Under the pieces are notes generated by a model, which made no database searches, had not been told where the DNA came from, and saw only the letters and a program-made list of their open reading frames with translations. A stretch of 5,940 nucleotides of DNA, taken from positions 1 to 5,940 of the forward strand of contig JAPLMH010000129.1 of assembly GCA_026387135.1 (NCBI GenBank), read 5' to 3'. Below are positions 1 through 5,938 of this stretch, piece after piece. This DNA comes from Candidatus Omnitrophota bacterium (GTDB lineage Bacteria > Omnitrophota > Gorgyraeia > 2-01-FULL-45-10). Within the stretch, counting starts at the first letter, position 1; every line of letters starts with the position of its first letter. The translations under genes were made by a program, and so were the position numbers.

Positions 1-303
1 TTCTTCCGATACTTTAAATGATTTTATCTTGCCGCCGAATACCCACGCCAGGCCCGCATGGACCGATTCATGGCCCAATACATATAGATATGTTGGCTTG
101 TAGAATAAGAGATGCAATATCACGTAACTGCCGATGCCCCACGTGAAATAGCTGAGGTTCGCGGCGAGCTCCTTTATCAGTATGAAATTGCCATAAAAGG
201 CTGAGGTTACGCCATACGTTAATGGCAGGGCCAAAACCCCGATTATCAATTTTATGAAGAGTATCAGCCAGGAGCCTTTATTCTTCGGCTTAACTAATTT
301 CAT
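1..303 (-). CDS. Membrane HExxH metallopeptidase, M50-like, N-terminal part only (cut by window edge)
   Basis: I translated this frame by hand; it is open for 101 codons and runs off the left edge, so the C-terminus is missing. Two hydrophobic segments at about residues 11-30 and 50-68 look like membrane helices. They are followed by GHESVHAG, an HExxH zinc-binding motif with His78, Glu79 and His82 at the edge of another hydrophobic stretch. An HExxH in or beside a membrane helix is typical of the M50 (site-2-protease-like) superfamily, which cleaves substrates in or near the membrane. The second metal ligand motif would lie beyond the window, so the family call is tentative and the substrate unknown. 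The ATG overlaps the serS stop as ATGA, which implies translational coupling. Only a weak GAGGT lies about 12 bases upstream. Its place after serS says little about its role. Confidence 0.72.
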   Translation of the reverse strand, partial: MKLVKPKNKGSWLILFIKLIIGVLALPLTYGVTSAFYGNFILIKELAANLSYFTWGIGSYVILHLLFYKPTYLYVLGHESVHAGLAWVFGGKIKSFKVSEE

Positions 304-1574
304 TTTGGTTTTATGACCTCTAATCCATCCATATAAGGTATGAGCGCTTTTGGTATACGCACACTCCCATCCTTATTCTGATAATTTTCCATGATAGCCA
401 CGACGAGCCTCGGCAGGGCCACGCCCGAGCCGTTCAATGTATGTACAAAGAGAGTCTTCTTAGTCGCCTTGTCGCGATAACGGATATTAGCGCGCCTTGC
501 CTGGAAGTCCGTGAAGCAGGAGCAGCTCGAGACTTCCAGATACGCGTCAACGCCCGCGGCATAGAGTTCTATATCGTAGCATTTGGCCGCCGCGAACGAG
601 ATGTCGCCCGTGGCGAGCATCACAACTCGGTATGGAAGCTCTAAAAGCTGGAGAACCTCCTCGGCGTCAAGCAGTAATTTCTCAAGCTCATCGAAAGATG
701 TTTCGGGCTTGGTGAACTTCACAAGCTCCACTTTGTCGAATTGGTGCACCCTAACAAGCCCGCGTGTATCTTTACCATAGGAGCCGGCCTCTCGTCTAAA
801 ACACGCCGAATAAGCTGTATAGCGTATCGGCAGGTCCGACTCTTCCAGAGTGTCCCCGGCATGAATATTGGTGACCGGCACTTCCGCTGTGGGTATAAGA
901 AAGAGGTCCTCATCCTTAAGTCTATACATATCATCTTCCAGCTTTGGAAGCTGACCGGTGCCTGTCATGCTTCTTCGGTTGACCAGGAACGGTGGAAAGA
1001 TCTCTGTATAGCCGTGTTTCTTGGTATGAAGGTCGAGCATAAAGTTTATGAGGGCGCGCTCAAGCCTGGCGCCTAAGCCCTTGTACAGGATGAAGTTTGA
1101 TCCCGTTATTTTGGCGGCTATGCCAAAGCATATGATACCCAGCATCTCGGCAAGTTCAACATGCGTCTTGGGTTTGAACTCAAAATTTGGCGTCTTACCC
1201 CATGATTTGACTATTTTATTGTTCTCCGGGCCACCCACAGGCAGTGATTTATCGGGTATATTTGGGATTATATACTTGATTTTGTCTATTTTTTGGCTTA
1301 GTTCCTCCACTTTTGCCTCAAAATCTGCTATTTTTTGGGATATTGGCTTCATTTTGGCAATAATCTCTTTTGGATTACCTTTAGCCTTCAAAATGGCTGC
1401 TACTTCGTCATTGGCCTTATTTCGCTGGGATCTTAACTCCTCTGCCTCCGAAAGGATCTTTCTGTGCTCTTCATCAAGCTTGATGAGCTCATCTATATCC
1501 AATTTGTAGCCACGATTCTTGATGGCCTCTTTTACGATATCCTTGTTGTCCCGTATGAACTTTAGATCTAACAT
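300..1574 (-). CDS. serS: Seryl-tRNA synthetase (bacterial type)
   Basis: This cytoplasmic class II synthetase charges tRNA-Ser with serine through a seryl-adenylate. At 424 residues it has the normal bacterial length. Numbering from the chosen start, residues of about 28-100 are a charged, heptad-rich segment, the long coiled-coil arm that binds the tRNA-Ser extra arm. Motif 1 lies at about 165-195 and the serine-binding TAEVP at 229-233. Motif 2 covers about 253-281, with FRREAGSYG and HQF. EVSSCS starts at 347, and NGSG...R389 is motif 3. The frame extends 10 codons further upstream, but the ATG at 1574 gives the family-typical MLDLKFIR start. It also has AGGAG five bases upstream, directly after the rtcB stop. 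The rtcB stop and this start are 10 bases apart, so the two are very likely cotranscribed. Motif 3 reads GVALPR where many relatives have G(L/V)AVGR; the catalytic Arg is kept. Confidence 0.97.
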   Translation of the reverse strand: MLDLKFIRDNKDIVKEAIKNRGYKLDIDELIKLDEEHRKILSEAEELRSQRNKANDEVAAILKAKGNPKEIIAKMKPISQKIADFEAKVEELSQKIDKIKYIIPNIPDKSLPVGGPENNKIVKSWGKTPNFEFKPKTHVELAEMLGIICFGIAAKITGSNFILYKGLGARLERALINFMLDLHTKKHGYTEIFPPFLVNRRSMTGTGQLPKLEDDMYRLKDEDLFLIPTAEVPVTNIHAGDTLEESDLPIRYTAYSACFRREAGSYGKDTRGLVRVHQFDKVELVKFTKPETSFDELEKLLLDAEEVLQLLELPYRVVMLATGDISFAAAKCYDIELYAAGVDAYLEVSSCSCFTDFQARRANIRYRDKATKKTLFVHTLNGSGVALPRLVVAIMENYQNKDGSVRIPKALIPYMDGLEVIKPK

Positions 1575-1579
1575 CTCAT

Positions 1580-1584
1580 CTCCT
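1580..1584 (-). promoter_or_regulatory. Shine-Dalgarno site of serS
   Basis: On the minus strand AGGAG follows immediately after the TAG stop of rtcB and stands five bases before the ATG at 1574. It decides the serS start in favour of the inner ATG over the longer open frame beginning at 1604, which would overlap rtcB by 20 bases and add 10 residues not usual for the family. Confidence 0.8.
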
Positions 1585-4566
1585 CTATCCTTTAATGACT
1601 CCAAGCGGCCGCATGCGGCAGACTTTCTTCGATATGCCGGCGCCTGCTACCACATCTACTACTTCATTGACATCCTTATATGCTTCGGGCGCTTCCTCCG
1701 CGAGAGTCTCCCGCCCGCTGGACATTACTACGATACCCTTCTTTTCAAGCTCCCCGGATATCGACCTGCCGCGGCAAGCCTTTATAGCTGCCGTGCGCGA
1801 AAGCCTCCTGCCGGCCCCATGGCACGTTGAATAGAACGAGTCTTCGGCCTTCTCTGTGCCGGTCAATAGATATGAGTTTCGTCCCATATCTCCCGGTATT
1901 ATAACAGGTTGTCCGATATTTTTATACTTTGCCGGCAACTCCGGGTGTCCCGGAGGAAAAGCTCTCGTTGCGCCCTTTCTGTGAACGCACAACAGCTTCT
2001 CCTTACCTTCAATATTATACTTTTCTATCTTAGCTATATTATGAGCCACATCATAAATTAAGTCCATACCTAAATCTCTCGGGCTCATCTTAAATACTCT
2101 TTCAAAGACACCCCGTGCCAGATGCATCAGGCGCTGCCTGTTTGCCCAGGCGTAATTCGCGGCGCACTTCATTGCGCCCAGATACGCCTTGCCTTCATCC
2201 GAATTAACGGGGGCACATGCAAGCTGCCTATCGGGGACATCTATGCCGTACTTCGAAAGGCATCTTATGAAACTCTTCGAATATTCGTCGCAGACCTGGT
2301 ATCCGAGGCCGCGTGAGCCCGAATGGAGCATCATCACGACTTGTCCGATCTCCAGCCCAAAAACTTTGCAGGCCGATTCACCGTAAACCTCGTCGATAAC
2401 CTGCACCTCGAGGAAGTGGTTGCCGGAACCCAGGGTACCGGACTGCTGCTTGCCTCTTTCATATGCGCGGTCGGAGACCTTGTCCGGCAAAGCACCTTTT
2501 ATCGCACCGCGCTCTTCGGTATATTCGAGGTCCTCCTGCCTGCCATAGCCGTGATCGACTACCCACTTCGAGCCTTCTACGAGAAGCTTACGCTCCTCTT
2601 TTTCGGTCACTTTGATATCGCCCTTAGATCCTACTCCCGCGGGGATATCATTGTAAAGAGCGTAGACAAGTTCTTTGAGCCTTGGCTGAACTTCGGATAC
2701 TTTCAGGTTCGTCTTAACAAGCCTGACGCCGCAATTTGAAACCACAAAATTATTTGCAACAAAATTATGATCCTTATGGACAACTGAAAAATCATAAACA
2801 TAATCGTTATAGTCTATCTCTTCGATTGATCTTATTTGTTCCCATATCATGCCTGAGCGCCCCAGACCATGCGTTGCCTTTTTTAAAAACAGATTGAAAG
2901 TTGGCAGGTCTTGCCAGGTACGCGGATTGGTCGCTCTGGGCTCGTACAAAGAACGCGCTATAAATCTATCGGTGATGTGAGGAGACCTTAAATATTCACA
3001 TATTCCATATTTGTTCCAGCCATGCGAGGCTGCAAGCTCCGGAGCCAAAGCTGCAACTTCCATTTTTTCTTTAATTACTACATTCTTTAAGCGCAAATAG
3101 CCTACAGCCACATTTGCTAAAAAAGCCCGATCCTCATTATATTCAAAGCTTATTTTACTATAAAGCTTGATCAAATTGTCCGTCTTATCTGAAAGCATCA
3201 ATCTCAATCTATTCGATACAAGACCATCCTTATTAACGAATTCCTTTCTTTCGCTTATCTCATGACTGATTATTCCGAATTCTGATAATAATTTTGCGAT
3301 GTCTTCCAAAAATATTCTGCCATTACCTGCGCAATCCAGCGTTTTATTCATAGAAACCGTCGGACAATAAAAATTATGCCCATGACCCGTCAGAGTTTTG
3401 GGCGAAGACATTTCTGCGCCGAAAAAACCCGCCAGGAACAGCCTCTTTTGCCACAGCGGGGCCTTAAATAACCATTTGGGCAATTTATAAGGTTTACGGC
3501 ATTTGTTCCCAATGGGCATGCCAAGGCCTACCATAGTGAGGGCAAAAGAATTCGATGTTACTTTCAAACTGAATTCTTTAACGTCAAATTCCTGCAGTGA
3601 ATAGGATGTCTTTATTTTGTGATGTCGTTCCCGAAAATATATTTGTCCCTTAAAGCCTATCTTTTCAATATCCTCTTTGATCTTAACCAGATCTTTTTCT
3701 TTCCCATAAAATAAAACCGTGCCATGCTTGCGTTTTCCTATAAAATTTAACGTGCCGTCTCCAATGCAATAACCTAACATTTTAGCCAGATATGGCAGCT
3801 GCGGAGAATCGTATTTAACAGGCAGCATGTTTTTTTTGTGGAGATTTTTTAATATCTGGGCTATAGCATTTCCATTTATAGACTTGCCTTGTTGCAAGAC
3901 AATATCTCTTATAATTTTTTCATCAATGATTGCCTCATGAGATGGCTCTTTGTATCCAACACCTTCAAACGGATAAATGGCTACTTCGTCCCCAGCAGAC
4001 AATTTGCCGGTTTCCTTCATCCCTTCTTTTGCATAGAAAGGATGATCGACTGTGGCATCTATCTGCCTCTCTGTTTCAGTGACGATATTAAAGACGGATT
4101 TTTTTGGTTTTTGCTTTAAGAATACTCTTATCGGCGTGGTTTGATTTTTGTTTTCTTTAAAATTCATGCAGATCAAATGATGTTTATGAAAGCCTTTCTC
4201 GTATTCCTTCATTTCTATTACATACCCTAGCTCATTCATTATTAATGAGTTGGATAAGCAATTGATGTCAAATCCTACTCCGCCGGGAGAGATCACTCCG
4301 CCGGCTTCGATGTCCGTCGCAGCCACTCCACCGATCGGAAAACCGTAGCCCCAGTGAATATCGGGCATGGCCAGAGACGCTTTTACTATGCCGGGTAACG
4401 TTGCTACGTCTGCAACCTGCTGTGCCGCCTTATCGGTGCGCACATCCTCTATCATCTTGTCGTCGGCGTATATCATACCGTCGACGCGCATGCCCGTCAT
4501 GTAACTCTTAGGGATACGCCATCTGTAGTCATCTATTCTCTCTAAAGGGCCGTTCCAGATCGTCAT
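1585..4566 (-). CDS. rtcB: RNA-splicing ligase RtcB precursor, interrupted by an intein
   Basis: RtcB is a Mn- and GTP-dependent ligase joining RNA 2',3'-cyclic-phosphate or 3'-phosphate ends to 5'-OH ends, in tRNA splicing or RNA repair. The 993-residue precursor consists of N-extein 1-102, intein 103-611 and C-extein 612-993. The joined exteins are 484 residues, close to the long archaeal form (481 in Pyrococcus horikoshii) and longer than E. coli RtcB (408). Expected metal ligands are present: Asp100 in FDIN, Cys612 in CGVR, His717 in GSGNHF, His748 in HSGSRG and His842 in HNIA. His916 in CHGAGR matches the histidine that carries GMP. In spliced numbering these are 100, 103, 208, 239, 333 and 407, which parallels the Pyrococcus spacing. 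The start overlaps the archease stop as ATGA with no visible Shine-Dalgarno, so translation probably depends on archease, its known activator. The exteins look intact; function requires splicing. Confidence 0.97.
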   Translation of the reverse strand: MTIWNGPLERIDDYRWRIPKSYMTGMRVDGMIYADDKMIEDVRTDKAAQQVADVATLPGIVKASLAMPDIHWGYGFPIGGVAATDIEAGGVISPGGVGFDINCLSNSLIMNELGYVIEMKEYEKGFHKHHLICMNFKENKNQTTPIRVFLKQKPKKSVFNIVTETERQIDATVDHPFYAKEGMKETGKLSAGDEVAIYPFEGVGYKEPSHEAIIDEKIIRDIVLQQGKSINGNAIAQILKNLHKKNMLPVKYDSPQLPYLAKMLGYCIGDGTLNFIGKRKHGTVLFYGKEKDLVKIKEDIEKIGFKGQIYFRERHHKIKTSYSLQEFDVKEFSLKVTSNSFALTMVGLGMPIGNKCRKPYKLPKWLFKAPLWQKRLFLAGFFGAEMSSPKTLTGHGHNFYCPTVSMNKTLDCAGNGRIFLEDIAKLLSEFGIISHEISERKEFVNKDGLVSNRLRLMLSDKTDNLIKLYSKISFEYNEDRAFLANVAVGYLRLKNVVIKEKMEVAALAPELAASHGWNKYGICEYLRSPHITDRFIARSLYEPRATNPRTWQDLPTFNLFLKKATHGLGRSGMIWEQIRSIEEIDYNDYVYDFSVVHKDHNFVANNFVVSNCGVRLVKTNLKVSEVQPRLKELVYALYNDIPAGVGSKGDIKVTEKEERKLLVEGSKWVVDHGYGRQEDLEYTEERGAIKGALPDKVSDRAYERGKQQSGTLGSGNHFLEVQVIDEVYGESACKVFGLEIGQVVMMLHSGSRGLGYQVCDEYSKSFIRCLSKYGIDVPDRQLACAPVNSDEGKAYLGAMKCAANYAWANRQRLMHLARGVFERVFKMSPRDLGMDLIYDVAHNIAKIEKYNIEGKEKLLCVHRKGATRAFPPGHPELPAKYKNIGQPVIIPGDMGRNSYLLTGTEKAEDSFYSTCHGAGRRLSRTAAIKACRGRSISGELEKKGIVVMSSGRETLAEEAPEAYKDVNEVVDVVAGAGISKKVCRMRPLGVIKG
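2731..2736 (-). repeat. Direct repeat AATTGC at the downstream intein junction
   Basis: AATTGC encodes the last intein residue Asn611 and the +1 Cys612. The same six bases occur at the upstream junction (4258-4263). Recombination between the two copies would remove the intein and restore an uninterrupted rtcB. The repeat may simply follow from both junctions encoding Asn-Cys. Confidence 0.6.
2734..4260 (-). mobile_element. Intein with LAGLIDADG homing endonuclease, at the RtcB active-site cysteine
   Basis: This in-frame 509-residue insertion separates GGVGFDIN from CGVRL, two halves of one invariant RtcB motif. The precursor position Cys103 is the first intein residue, in CLSN. TVDH (Thr172, His175) is block B. 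VYDFSV, followed by HNFVANN with His600, is block F, and FVVSN ending at Asn611 is block G. Cys612 is the +1 residue. Cys1, TxxH, terminal Asn and +1 Cys are all present, so splicing looks possible. The penultimate residue is Ser610 instead of the usual His, and block A lacks the common Gly of CLSG. An endonuclease domain sits between blocks B and F. The DNA is clearly more AT-rich than the exteins: hand counts give 18 and 21 G+C per 60 bases at 3661-3720 and 3841-3900, against 36 and 35 at 1741-1800 and 2161-2220. This fits horizontal arrival. Inteins at this site are known in other RtcB proteins. Confidence 0.96.
3112..3804 (-). other. LAGLIDADG homing endonuclease domain inside the intein
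   Basis: The domain spans about precursor residues 255-485; its edges are estimates. The first motif is MLGYCIGDG at 263-271, and its acidic residue Asp270 stands at the eighth position of the LAGLIDADG pattern. The second is LAGFFGAEM at 378-386, with Glu385 at the same position. Two motifs about 115 residues apart in one chain are typical of a monomeric homing endonuclease. In that family these two acidic residues bind the catalytic metal ions, and both are kept here with no stop or frameshift. The enzyme would cut intein-free rtcB alleles at the sequence encoding the FDIN/CGVR motif and so promote copying of the intein. Activity is inferred from the motifs only. Confidence 0.88.
4258..4263 (-). 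repeat. Direct repeat AATTGC at the upstream intein junction
   Basis: AATTGC encodes Asn102, the last N-extein residue, and Cys103, the first intein residue. It is identical to the copy at 2731-2736, and the two are exactly one intein length apart. Confidence 0.6.
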
Positions 4567-4982
4567 ACGTCGAAGATTATGTCGACTTCGTAATAGTCGT
4601 CTTTCTTGATGATCTTTAAATTATAGTAGGTGGCGGCCTTTATCTCGGTCTTAAGTCTGTTCCTGTTCTCGCTGACAGACCGGCCGAACGCCTTGGCCAC
4701 TATGACGTCTTCGGATAGTTCCGTGACCTCAAATCTGTAGAAGATGATATTTTTTGTGTAGAAATTATAGAGAAGTTCGTCGAGCCATGCGATGAGGAGC
4801 TCTTCGCGGTTCGGGGCGGTGAGTTCAAATTCCTGGGTGATCTCGCCCTTGATCCCTTCGAGGTCGGCGAGGATATCGAACATGGCGAAACCGGCGTTCT
4901 CGAAGAGCTCTTTAAGCGTCTTGCCGAAGACCCTTACGCCGATATCAGCGGTATGGGAGAATTGTTCGTAGCGCTTTTCCAT
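4563..4982 (-). CDS. Archease, RtcB-activating protein
   Basis: Archease is a small cytoplasmic cofactor that speeds RtcB guanylylation and allows multiple turnover; its genes are often beside rtcB, as here. The 139 residues match the family's usual length of about 140. Near the N-terminus SHTADIG carries His10 and Asp13. AWLDELLY lies at about 65-72, KAATYYNLKI at about 115-124, and the chain ends IIFDV with Asp138. The N-terminal Asp and the C-terminal FDV aspartate fit the family's acidic metal site. Many relatives have TYH where this has TYY. The ATG at 4982 is the only sensible start, because the conserved SHTADIG begins eight residues later. No Shine-Dalgarno is visible, while a promoter ends 18 bases upstream, so the mRNA leader would be very short. 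The stop overlaps the rtcB start as ATGA. Confidence 0.95.
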   Translation of the reverse strand: MEKRYEQFSHTADIGVRVFGKTLKELFENAGFAMFDILADLEGIKGEITQEFELTAPNREELLIAWLDELLYNFYTKNIIFYRFEVTELSEDVIVAKAFGRSVSENRNRLKTEIKAATYYNLKIIKKDDYYEVDIIFDV

Positions 4983-5000
4983 ATATCGTGGTTTAAATAT

Positions 5001-5029
5001 ATTGTATCATCCGAGATAGAGGTTTTCAA
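5001..5029 (-). promoter_or_regulatory. Sigma-70-type promoter for archease-rtcB-serS
   Basis: On the minus strand a -35 box TTGAAA (5024-5029) and a -10 box TACAAT (5001-5006) are separated by exactly 17 bases. Each differs from the consensus at one base. The pair lies wholly inside the 56-base gap between the hycI-like gene and archease and points toward archease. A start about seven bases past the -10 box would fall near 4994, leaving a leader of only about 11-12 bases. No hairpin terminator is seen in the gap, so read-through from the hydrogenase genes may add to expression. Confidence 0.7.
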
Positions 5030-5038
5030 GAATTGTTC

Positions 5039-5530
5039 CTACAATGCGGATAGGATGGCGGCGGTGACGGACTTTGATGAGGAGACAACGGCTTTGGAGG
5101 CGGGTTTTCCGAAACCTATCGACTTTGGCTGGATGCCTATGATGACGATCTCGCACTTTAATGAGTGGGCGAAGTAGTCGATCAGTATCTTCGGCGGTAT
5201 CTTGTGGGTGGAGAAGGATACCCCGCGTCCCACTTCATCGGCCCTTAATAAAAGTACGGTGCCGGGCTTTTCGCCGATATCGGCGCTGTCCACTATGATC
5301 AAATGGGTGGGCTTGAAAGCTATTATCTCGCCGGTGAGGTTCTCCGGGGCCGTAGAACCTTCGAAAGTCTTTAATTTTATCTTTTTATTTATCTTCTTTG
5401 ATTTCTCAAGAGCGTTTATAACGAGTATGCCCGCGATATCGTCGCCTCTGAGCTCAGAGCCGACGCCCAGGACCGCTACGCGCCTGGCGCCTTTAAGCCT
5501 GGCGGCCAGTTCATTCTTAAGACTTTTCAC
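5039..5530 (-). CDS. Hydrogenase maturation protease, HycI type
   Basis: This endopeptidase family removes the C-terminal tail of a [NiFe]-hydrogenase large subunit after nickel insertion. HycI is the branch serving group 4 enzymes. The 163 residues show the family's landmarks in order: GVGSELRGDDIAG at 22-34, with Asp30/Asp31 in the metal region; STAPEN at about 59-64; VDSADIG at 80-86, with Asp81; STHKIP at 107-112, with His109; and GIQPKSIGFGKP. These line up with GNSMMGDDGAG, GSAPEN, VDATDMG, TTHNMP and GIQPDIVGF as I recall them from E. coli HycI. Translation starts at a GTG with AAGGTGA six bases upstream, overlapping the ferredoxin gene's end by 14 bases. That overlap and the shared theme indicate one operon. 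Its substrate, the large subunit, is presumably encoded upstream beyond the window. Confidence 0.92.
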   Translation of the reverse strand: MKSLKNELAARLKGARRVAVLGVGSELRGDDIAGILVINALEKSKKINKKIKLKTFEGSTAPENLTGEIIAFKPTHLIIVDSADIGEKPGTVLLLRADEVGRGVSFSTHKIPPKILIDYFAHSLKCEIVIIGIQPKSIGFGKPASKAVVSSSKSVTAAILSAL

Positions 5531-5876
5531 GGAATGTCACCTTCAGATTTTTGCGGTCTAAAACGGCGAGCTCGAATTCATTGGTCACTTCGATCGCCTT
5601 CTTCATGCAGGAGTCTACGCACTGGCCGCAATATATGCATTTACCAAGATCGATCTCTATCTCAAACTGTTTATCGCCTACTTTCTTTACGTTGATGGCA
5701 TTCGACGGGCAGTCCCGCATGCATAATCCACAGCCGATGCATATTTCCGGATGGAACTTCATCTTGCCCCTGAAGCTCTTCAGGGCATCTTCCTTGATAT
5801 AGGGATACATAAGGGTCGCCGGTTTCTTAAAGAATGACTCTATGACCTGCTTTATCATCTTGCCGGGCCTGATCAT
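5517..5876 (-). CDS. Two-cluster 4Fe-4S ferredoxin-like subunit of a group 4 [NiFe] hydrogenase (NuoI/EchF/MbhN-like)
   Basis: This 119-residue protein should carry electrons between ferredoxin and the hydrogenase catalytic subunits at the inner face of the membrane. From the chosen start, CIGCGLCMRDCP supplies Cys46, 49, 52 and 56, and CIYCGQCVDSC supplies Cys80, 83, 86 and 90, enough for two [4Fe-4S] clusters. The second motif is followed by Met, not the usual Pro. The N-terminal IESFFKKPATLMYP and the following FRGKMKF resemble the amphipathic lead and YP/RG stretch of NuoI-type subunits. I chose the ATG at 5876, where an upstream frame ends in an ATGA overlap and AAGGA lies 11 bases ahead. 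A GTG at 5906 would add 10 residues but has no ribosome site. The HycI-type protease directly downstream supports a hydrogenase role over complex I. A free-standing ferredoxin is the alternative. Confidence 0.85.
   Translation of the reverse strand: MIRPGKMIKQVIESFFKKPATLMYPYIKEDALKSFRGKMKFHPEICIGCGLCMRDCPSNAINVKKVGDKQFEIEIDLGKCIYCGQCVDSCMKKAIEVTNEFELAVLDRKNLKVTFREKS
5537..5543 (-). promoter_or_regulatory. Shine-Dalgarno site of the HycI-type protease gene
   Basis: AAGGTGA stands six bases before the GTG at 5530, inside the last codons of the ferredoxin gene. AGGTGA is a six-base match to the anti-Shine-Dalgarno complement. It supports the GTG start, which has no early in-frame ATG competitor. 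Confidence 0.7.
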
Positions 5877-5938
5877 TTTAAAAGAATTCCTTTCAATATT
5901 TTGCACTCAGTGAATTTTCTTTCAATGATCTTGACTTG
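5873..5938 (-). CDS. Possible 3' end of an upstream gene (edge fragment)
   Basis: From the right edge one frame stays open for 21 codons and ends in a TGA that overlaps the ferredoxin ATG as ATGA, the same junction type seen twice more in this window. The tail peptide (QVKIIERK...ILLK) is basic and not recognisable. A second frame also stays open, from 5940 to a TGA at 5893-5895, just before the AAGGA. I prefer the first because of the overlap, but cannot decide between them. Context suggests another hydrogenase subunit; no large-subunit CTER-like ending is visible in the fragment. Confidence 0.35.
   Translation of the reverse strand, partial: QVKIIERKFTECKILKGILLK

Noticed and set aside
1048..1509. 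Plus-strand open frame of 153 codons opposite serS
   Set aside because: It lies wholly antisense to the coiled-coil part of a clear serS, its product is low-complexity and Ser-rich, and it resembles no family.
1575..1604. Longer serS start at 1604 (434 residues)
   Set aside because: It would overlap rtcB and lacks family-like residues; the ATG at 1574 has AGGAG at ideal distance.
2323..2739. Plus-strand open frame of 138 codons opposite the RtcB C-extein
   Set aside because: It is antisense to strongly conserved RtcB motifs and its product has no recognisable domain; a shadow frame.
4231..4249. Inverted repeat CTCATT/AATGAG with a 7-base spacer near the upstream intein junction
   Set aside because: Only six-base arms in AT-rich coding sequence, with no T run; not a convincing terminator or operator.
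2734..4260. Reading the insertion as a separate gene or a fusion domain of RtcB
   Set aside because: It interrupts one invariant motif at a cysteine and carries splicing blocks A, B, F and G, so an intein explains it fully.
5202..5561. Plus-strand open frame of 119 codons opposite the HycI-type gene
   Set aside because: It crosses two overlapping genes on the other strand and has no family features or convincing ribosome site.
5877..5906. Longer ferredoxin start, GTG at 5906
   Set aside because: No ribosome site precedes it, and the ATG at 5876 has an AAGGA and an ATGA overlap. The longer form is not fully excluded.
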